From Synaphobranchus kaupii (Eukaryota; Chordata; Actinopteri; Anguilliformes; Synaphobranchidae), in contig CM056389.1 in assembly GCA_029718625.1 (NCBI GenBank), positions 20,741,381-20,805,380 on the forward strand: a DNA stretch of 64,000 nucleotides. The letters are read 5' to 3'. A program made the translations under genes and the position numbers. Under the pieces are notes generated by a model. The model had not been told where the DNA came from, did no database searches, and worked only from the letters and a program-made list of their open reading frames with translations. Position 1 is the stretch's first letter; every line of letters starts with the position of its first letter. Positions 57,181 through 64,000 of this stretch are shown here, one piece after another.

Positions 57181-58643
57181 GCAAAATTACAGGTAACAAG
57201 CAGCTAGCTATCTATTTGTGTCTGAGATGAGCTACTAAAACGATTTTTTTGAGTGTGAAATGGCTTCTGGAAGTGTTTAGTAAAGTCATTGTTCCACCTG
57301 AGTAAATTGTTCTGTATGCAGTACAGAAGGCTGTGCAGGTAAACAAAATGGTAATTTATGCATGGTATGAGGGAGAGAACATGATAACATGAGGGAGTAC
57401 TTGTTGATTATTATTATTGTTGATTGTGGTTGTATAAGGGGGACTAATGGGTATATCAACATGGTGGACAATTCCATGGACAGGGTTAGTGGGATTTGTA
57501 ATGATGCAGATTGCTCTCCTGAGGGAATGTGTAGTCTAAATGGCTTCTGTATGAATGGTTAAATAATCTCTCCTCAACCTCCACCCCCATGTTTTGATCC
57601 TTTACCTTTTTTTGTTTTTAGTTCATTTTTTTTAGCTTTTTGGACCCTGCCATTTTGTACTTTCTTTGTGTAAATACGGTAACTTCAGCAATTAGAGGCA
57701 AGGATCTTTTTATTTGTTACAGCAGGGGTGTTTTTATTTTTTATCTAGGAAACTGGTGGACTTTTGATTTTTTATCCACTGCACTTTTAGTAGTACACCT
57801 TAGTGCACTTGTATATAGTTGATATATGTTTGTCATGTATAAAGTTTTGCCTCCTAAAACCCAACCCCAACGTCCCTGTCATAGGAGGTGGCAACAGAAT
57901 AAAGGACAGGACTGGCAAGCATTAATGTGTAGGGAAGTTTCATACTATTCCCATTATTCATTTGAAAACCTGTTTGCACATTCCTGGACTCATTTCTGGC
58001 TAATGGGGCTCTGGTGAAATACACAAGATTCACTGTGCTGCTACATGGGTTTTGACAGCTTTTTGTAACCTTGGGTAGTTAGTTGTGTAATATGCAGAAC
58101 ACCAAGAACACGTCTAAAAATGAACTTTTATTGCCAATATTGACAAATTATTTCATTTTATTGTAAAAACCTAAAAAATAAATCATATTGAGACCTTTCT
58201 GGAACATTGCCATTTTTGGCACATTTGGCACCATTTGGATAACGAAAAAGGTTCACCTGAAAAAAACCCTGTAAAATTTGAATGGTTTGAGATATTGACA
58301 CCAGATTGTTACCAGAGGTAGGCAGCATATTGATGAATCAGATAGAGGAGTCATTTCCTTGATTGCATTTGGAGCTCCCCAGGTAAAAATTCTTAAACTT
58401 GAATGTAGGTACCCGTTTTTTAGTTTTTTAATATTTTCTGTACATAAATTGTTGTAGTTAAGTATCAAAAACTGGATTTCTATGAGTTCTCACTGCTTAG
58501 TCGTAATACTGCAGGTGTCTGCTTTAATAAAAGCCATGAACCATATTTGTACCATTTATAGTTTTTGAGATAACCACCTTTGTTTGTCACTAGTGAAAAC
58601 AGGCAAAATTTGGCCTATTTTGCCCTCGGTAGGAAGAGGTTAA

Positions 58644-58780
58644 TGACCATAGCTTGGTAGGGTCTTTTGACCCCTGTGAAAGTCCACAAAGAGTTATTTT
58701 GTTGATGTTGATGGTGAACACTAGAACCACCAGGATTACTTTTATACCTATAACTGCCAATGTTAAATTTACATGCACAT
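58644..58780. repeat. Older repeat, right half
   Basis: This continues the repeat of 54816-55403 beyond the piggyBac-like insertion. It contains CCCCTGTGAAAGTCCACAAA and GTTGATGGTGAACACTAG. Confidence 0.55.
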
Positions 58781-58929
58781 CTATTTTGCATTGACATGGC
58801 TACAAAATGTATACTATTACTGTAATGATGCATTTGGTTCATGAGGGAATGTCTAAAATCACAAACTAAAGTATGCTTAATCATTAAACTTGCAACATAG
58901 ACCTGGTCTGAGCAGGTGGATGGCACAGG

Positions 58930-59111
58930 TGTGAATCGCAGTCATTGACACCAAAAATTGCAATGCGCTGCACCAAAATTGCAGTGAGCTTCTTGATGTT
59001 CACTGACACACCCCCAACAGCGCCTCTCCACCCACTTAGATGCACGGCGAGTCAACAAATTTGTACAGGCTGCCACGTGCCATGCGCTGGCCGGAAAATA
59101 GAGCCCTTAGT
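58930..59111. mobile_element. End of a GGGCTCTATTTT-type DNA element
   Basis: It ends GGAAAATAGAGCCCTTA, the inverse of a TAAGGGCTCTATTTTCC end, with GCGCTGGCC/CATGCGCTGG and GCGCTGCACC motifs inside. This is a common fish Harbinger-like repeat end. The partner end is not seen. Confidence 0.45.
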
Positions 59112-59262
59112 CTGATGTATCATAGAAAATAAATTTGACTATTTTAAAATACTAAAATACCATTCCAAAAAGTATCTTCATCTTATTTTTTTCACACAAA
59201 TTACCAAATACCCCAAAGTAATAAAATACGTCATGGATGAAATTGTTCATGGGTTCAGCTAA

Positions 59263-59403
59263 CTGGCATACCATATAGCATTCAAAAAGGCTGTTGGGGC
59301 TTTAGATGGATGCTATATATGACTCAAACCACCTAACCAAAATAAACAGAATTATTTCAATTATAAACTGTTATATTCCAACCAGATGCAAGCAAACTGT
59401 GAC
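59263..59403 (+). pseudogene. Harbinger transposase fragment
   Basis: Plus-strand codons read AFKKAVGALDGCYI, then a TGA, then LKPPNQNKQNYFNYKLLYSN and QMQANCD. In Harbinger/HARBI1 transposases the segment VGAxDGxHI carries the first catalytic Asp and is followed by KPP, then YFNYKxxYSxQxQAxCD, exactly as here. Only about 47 codons remain, with one stop inside and one just after. It is too short and broken to show as an open frame. Confidence 0.75.
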
Positions 59404-59850
59404 TAAACAGGTAGATTTCTGGACAGATTTATGCAGTTTTAAAAGTGCAGTTTTAAAACTTTATTTTGAAACCTGAGAAAACTGAAGTTTTAAATAAGAA
59501 TTTCTGTTCATTATATAACTGTACCAGACCCATTTGCAAGCTTAATCTCAGGCCTGATTCCTGTTTTAAACTGTGGCAGTGAGAAAGTCAGCTGGCTCAG
59601 TGAAAATGTCTGGCTGAAAAAATGGGGAGTTTGTTCAGTATTTAGCTAAAGTTATTCATTTAGAACATTAATTTAGAACGAGGATGTAAAGACAGAAACG
59701 TGTGCAATATAAGTAACATTAGCAGACAATATCTTGTCTATCATAGCGAGCTAATGCGCTTGTAAAATAAATTACGTTTTCATGAAGATATTTGTATACA
59801 AATATTATTTATTTTCTCAAATACACGTAACACATACAAACCCCAATTCC
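59404..59850. other. Unassigned sequence
   Basis: No gene or repeat recognised; AT-rich. Confidence 0.4.
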
Positions 59851-59871
59851 AAAAACAAACAGATTTCCAAC

Positions 59872-60260
59872 ATGGGTAAGTCCATCCAAGATGAGATCCA
59901 TAGCCTCCAACACTCTCATGTCAGCCAGCTCATGCCCCGACCCGGGGACCCTAAGTGAGGGTACCATCGGCCCCTCAGCCCAACTCCTCTTTAATCGATC
60001 GAGAGACAGGCACAAAGTAACAAAAGGAACTACATCACTACTGACTAACAATTGCAGAATCCCCATATGGCAGATGGATCAAGGCATCAAACCTCTGAAC
60101 CACCTAGAGCTTCCACAGGACACTGAAGATCAGCTAAAGGACCCCATAGACTGCTCTTGTGGTGGTATGAGCTAGGCCTCCCAATCTGTGTCAAGTGTAA
60201 ACAAAGTTGGCATATTGTCCGAGAGTAGGCCCAGTTGCCATAGGCTATGTGACTGGAATT
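59872..60260 (+). pseudogene. Possible gag-like remnant with a broken CCHC knuckle
   Basis: In the frame of ATG 59872 the codons at 60187-60228 read CVKCKQSWHIVRE followed by a TAG exactly where the fourth zinc ligand (Cys) of a CX2CX4HX4C knuckle would be. The same frame holds about five earlier stops. Upstream text such as SIQDEIHSLQHSHVSQLM is not assigned to a family. It could be retroelement gag or a chance match. Confidence 0.25.
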
Positions 60261-62524
60261 TCCACTAAGGCCCCAGTACCAGTTGACCTTCCAACACTAA
60301 TCAGCTCATGTCCTCAAGTGAAAGTAAGGCAAATTTCACCTATTTAGGGGGTGCTCTGTTGTGAGCATCACATAAACTTGCTAAATGGCTTAAATGAAAC
60401 AAGACAGGTGTATCATTTACAATTCAAACTTAAATTATGAAAATAAACAAATCTAAGTCAAAATAAAGTGCCACAAATGCAATTTTTATTTTGCTGAGAG
60501 CTACATAAGTATTTTTTTTATTTATTTTCCTATTCATAATGACTCCAAGGAAATTTTTACCTTAATCTACCACATATCAGTGCACAGTAAATTGGAATGA
60601 GCATTTGTCATGCCCTAAGAGACAAGTATATACGCCATAGCCTATATTATGTACGATTACATGAACATAAACTAGTATTCCACCATCTGCAAAATGCTGC
60701 CAAATGTTCTATCTTCAATGAACATCGGTACCCTACATCAAAAATACATTTAACGATTGCACAACAGTATGTGAAATGCACTCAAAATGCGAAAATAAAA
60801 ATAGGGCTATCAAACATATCGGAAAGACAGTGCTCGAGTGGAAACACGAACGTACATATGTAGCCAGTGAGACCAACGGTATTTTAGACGCAAAAATACT
60901 TACATATCGGAAAAGGGAAACTCCCCTCCGTAATGCGTATTCTGTTGAGCTTGCGTAATACTAGACCGTTAAAACGAAAAATGCCGTTACGCTGGGCTGT
61001 AGTAAATTGTTCAAAGCACCGAAAAAGACTTGACATATACCGTTGCTAAGGTTATAATGTACTCTATTGGATAAAGAAGTCGACAATTAAACCAGAATGA
61101 ACTGTAATGAATGAGACAGGCTTACAGGGTATTACGCGTCATCGTTTCAGATAGTGTAATAGCGGTATAAAGTGTTGTATATTTCTCAAACCGATTGTAC
61201 CAGACAATAAATGACCACTGAATTTTGAAAGGAAAATCTCGATGTGTAAAACCGATGGTAGGATTGTATATTTATTTCATATTTAGTAGCATATATTGCT
61301 AGTAGAATACATGGTAGAATGAGACAAAACTTTCACAGTTTATTTTGCATTTGAGTGAGCAGGGCTTTTCACGGCTTTTCTGGCATACGATCAGGCTATT
61401 GTTGGGTTTATCTTGTTTCTATGACATTATTCTAATTTTATATAATGAATAAATATATTTATGAACTCAAACATAGACGCTATTGTCCACTATGTCACGC
61501 ATGGGTAGGTATAGACTAAGTGGGGGGTTGCTTGTTAAATGGACTTGCTACTGGGAAATAATGACACTTAGAAACTCCGTATTCAGCAGAAATCGTCACA
61601 AACCGTCTACCAATAAAGTTAAAACACAGAGTTTGTGATTTCCACTAATAGTTTGACTGCAGTCGCAACGAATGTCTCAGTTGAGCAAAAAGGTCCCACC
61701 GGCGGGATCTTCTGAGTTAATGGACACTTTGTCGAAGGTTACCCTTATGAATGAAACTTGTTATAACCAACATTTTCCCAAACAAGCGGTTGGGCTAATA
61801 GAAGATCGAGGAGGGCTGCAAAAGGATTGAAGATTTCCAATACAGGCTATGTAATGATGGATGTCCTGGTTACAGAGTTTGCTTAGGAAAGAGGGGTATT
61901 CTAATTACCTCTGGCAGTGATGGTTTTTAAGTTCTGCCTATACTGGGCATGAATGTCATCAGGTCTTGCTGATGCTCTTTTGTCTGAACCCTAGGTGCAA
62001 AATGGTTTTGCTCCATCTATGGGCCCTGATCATGACGTATGGGAGGCAGCCTTTAAACCTATCCACAGACAACAGTGGTAGTTGTCGTCGTACCAATTTG
62101 AATGTTTTTTAATAGTTCTAAAATTGTATGTTATGAGGCTTTTATAGACTACAGTATATACTGTATTCATAAATGCATCATAATCTGTTCAGAAGACCCA
62201 TACATACCCAAGCCGTTTATATACTCTCATACTTTTTCTCAGAATACTGTAGAAGACCACACAAATATTCCGCAATCAATAGTGCAGCCCCATCTGCTTT
62301 TGGTGACATTTACCTTGTTTCACAACATAGGAGAAATCGCTTTCCTTGAAAGGAATTTGTGGACTTAGGGGAGGAGTCTCAAAAACATCCTCCCTCTTCC
62401 TCATCAGGCCGATCAGCCTCTTCTCTATCCCACGCATATTCTGGGCGCCTTCAGTGCACACGCATGCAAGATTTGCCCAGTTCAGATTGTTTTCACATCC
62501 TCTCTCGTTTTCGTTTGTCCCTTG
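60261..62524. other. About 2.2 kb without recognised genes or elements
   Basis: Short open frames at 60597-60863 and 62102-62368 show no motif. The stretch is AT-rich and could be unique intergenic DNA, the least repeat-like part of the window. Confidence 0.4.
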
Positions 62525-63290
62525 TAGAGTTTTCAGTTTCAGCCCGAGCCCGATGGGGCCCGAAAAATCCCGTCGGGTAGGGCCGGGTTCGAGCCGACAA
62601 TTTATGCTAATTGGTCGGGTCGGGTAGGGCTCGGGCTGCCCAAAGAAAAAAAGAAAAGAATGTCTCTGTGTGTGTATTTAGCCTACAGTAGGCTAATTAG
62701 CATTTTTAGCTACACGTGGTGCTGATTGCTAATTTTGGAGTCAATCAATTGTCAAGACTTTCTCTACTTGTTAAAATGTAGCCATTTATTTTATTCATCC
62801 AACAGCTCCCGTTTGCTGTGACTATACGGTGAATGTAGGCTTTCGAGCTGAAGTTGAAGTATCTACACAATAAAAAAGTTGAATCCCTAACAAAAAAACA
62901 CTACTAAATTCTATTACAGCATGGCAAACATTAAAACATTAGTACAAATCTAATTGCTTGCTTTCGGCAAAATTGGTTTACTCTGCTGCTCTCAATTACT
63001 AAATCTGTTAAAAACTCAAAAACAGTAGTTAGTTTGTGGCGTTCTTGCTTGCTTGCTTCTTCTCTCTCTCTCTCTTGCTCTCTCTCACCTCATTGTGCTA
63101 TGTGATTTGAGCCGCTGCATACGTAAATTGCGCAGCCTTTTCTGGCAATAACCGACTCGTGTTTATTTTTTTTTTTCGGGTTTGGTCGGTCTCGGGCTCA
63201 GTATTGTATATGATGATCTCGGGCGAGCCGGGCTCGGGCTTCAACTCACTCGGGTTGGTTCGGTTCGGGTTTGAATTTTCAGGAACTCTA
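62525..63290. mobile_element. hAT-like element with TAGAGTT ends, 766 bp
   Basis: The left end is TAGAGTTTTCAGTTTCAGCC and the right end is the inverse of TAGAGTTCCTGAAAATTC. Both ends lead into repeated CGGGCTCGGGC / GCCCGAGCCCG words. The centre is AT-rich with a CT microsatellite at 63060-63090. No target duplication or coding frame was found. Confidence 0.6.
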
Positions 63291-63311
63291 GAATTTTGAG
63301 AACTCTAGTCC

Positions 63312-63430
63312 CTTGCATTGGCAGTAAATAATAATAATAACTTTATTTGTATAGCACCTTTCAAGCATTTAGCAGAAAGTGCTTTACAGCAGTAAAACAA
63401 ATAGCACAATAAAGTTAAAATACAAATTAA
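63312..63430. repeat. Dispersed fish repeat (AATAATAATAACTTTATTTG)
   Basis: (AAT)n then ACTTTATTTGTATAGCACCT, TTCAAGCATTT and AAGTGCTTTACAGC is a familiar fish repeat end, probably a LINE 3' end in inverse orientation. Confidence 0.5.
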
Positions 63431-63622
63431 AAAGAACAGTTCCTCTCGAAAAGAGTCATCCTTGGGGAACCGGACCCAGGCACATAATTGGGCGATGTCA
63501 CATCTGTCAGTGCTTTTAACAGATAGACGCCAGTGAAGCAACCCGGTTATCCGGTCTCTACCTCCTTTTAAACAAAAACCAGGCAATTGCCGTGGGAGCC
63601 AATTAAACCCCAGGAGGTGGAC

Positions 63623-64000
63623 CTAAAAAGGGAAAGGAGAAAACAGGGGTAACAACTTAACAAGCGACCGTAACAGGGGTAACAACTTAACAAGCAACCG
63701 TAACAGGGGTAAAGCAGAGTTCGTAGGTCGTGGGGCGTTGCAGGAGTCAGACAGAAGTCCTATCTGCGGGGCAGAGGTACAAAACAGACAGCAGGCAAAA
63801 CACGAGGTCAAAAACAGGCAGTAGATACGATAGGCTGGCAGTAACAATGGTCAGTAAACAGGCTTGATTAATAACGGTAGTCAGACAAAGGTAAACGCTC
63901 AAAAGTGACAGTAGATAACAGGCAACAATTTCGCAAAGACATGACATGAACACTGATCTTATATGCAGGTGTAGACAGGTGCAGACACTTAGCTTGAGAG
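63623..64000 (-). mobile_element. LTR-like repeat, incomplete at the window end
   Basis: It shows the G/A-rich style of the solo LTRs in this window. A tandem unit of about 29 bases (AACAGGGGTAACAACTTAAC, ending AAGC.ACCGT) occurs about three times at 63644-63712. GACAGCAGGCAAAACACGAG and similar CAGGCA words follow. The right end lies outside the window, so the class is tentative. Confidence 0.4.

Larger units (their letters stand above)
55408..58639 (+). mobile_element. piggyBac-like element, 3.2 kb, with TTAA on both sides
   Basis: TTAA lies at 55404-55407 and 58640-58643. The ends are CCTCTTAATGCCAAACG on the left and the inverse of CCTCTTCCTACCGAGGG on the right, sharing CCTCTT as the outermost bases. 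The left kilobase matches the inverted copy at 28930-29948. A first transposase exon is at 56339-56478. The middle (56550-58080) has no transposase and holds a SINE tail, and perhaps a hAT-like end at 56547. The last 550 bases look like a 3' UTR and end region. The element is therefore non-autonomous. Confidence 0.8.

Overview
The window looks like a gene-poor, transposon-rich piece of a ray-finned fish (teleost) genome. The evidence is a set of one-exon olfactory receptor (OR) genes, a Tx1-type L1 retrotransposon, an L2-like LINE, a Tc1-like transposon, a sushi-type Ty3/Gypsy element, THAP-bearing P-like and piggyBac-like elements, hAT and Harbinger elements, a SINE tail of common fish type, and very long CA and satellite arrays. 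Nothing looks bacterial. The species cannot be told from the sequence. The only intact-looking cellular gene is the OR at 38226-39182 (+, 318 codons). A diverged tandem copy lies at 52030-53000 with two one-base frameshifts, and an unrelated OR pseudogene lies at 11804-12749 (-).

Layout. 1-6550: transposon ends, an LTR-like repeat, copy A of a diverged duplicated block (about 2190-3760) and a piggyBac-like remnant (5379-6065). 6554-9860: a P-like element with long inverted ends and a THAP exon, split by a 1.97 kb solo LTR. 10459-11716: a hAT element with an 8 bp target duplication. 11804-12749: OR pseudogene. 12785-20090: a Tx1-like LINE (minus strand) split by a hAT-like element (13016-15279), which holds a second hAT-like element (13355-14387), which holds a MITE (about 13521-14279). 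21250-26776: copy B of the duplicated block, split by a DNA element that itself received an L2-like LINE (22140-25473).

26777-32000: a long LTR, a piggyBac end and a deleted Gypsy element with gag and protease remnants. 32425-34029: Tc1-like transposon with four stops. 35267-36994: a CAGGG-ended hAT-like element and a 650 bp palindrome. 37615-42430 and 51555-54815: the two copies of the OR duplication, each keeping a 5' UTR exon and intron; insertions found only in the first copy can be read against the empty sites in the second. Between them lie a unit with CCCGATAAAGGGCGCC boxes, a LINE fragment whose reverse transcriptase reading frame has been blown up into about 49 copies of a 40 bp satellite (44032-46003), an L1 tail with a solo LTR and a 232 bp CA repeat, and a decayed gene with PIN/XPG-nuclease-like motif order (49022-49683).

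55408-58639: a 3.2 kb piggyBac-like element with TTAA at both ends, sitting inside an older repeat that resumes on its far side. 58640-64000: Harbinger remnants, a possible gag zinc knuckle, about 2.2 kb with nothing recognised, a hAT-like element and an incomplete LTR-like repeat.

The window is best read as layers of insertions. Target-site duplications, nesting, and presence or absence between duplicated blocks give a relative order of events. One-base changes in homopolymers, in the satellite and in the second OR, suggest that some frameshifts could be residual sequencing errors.
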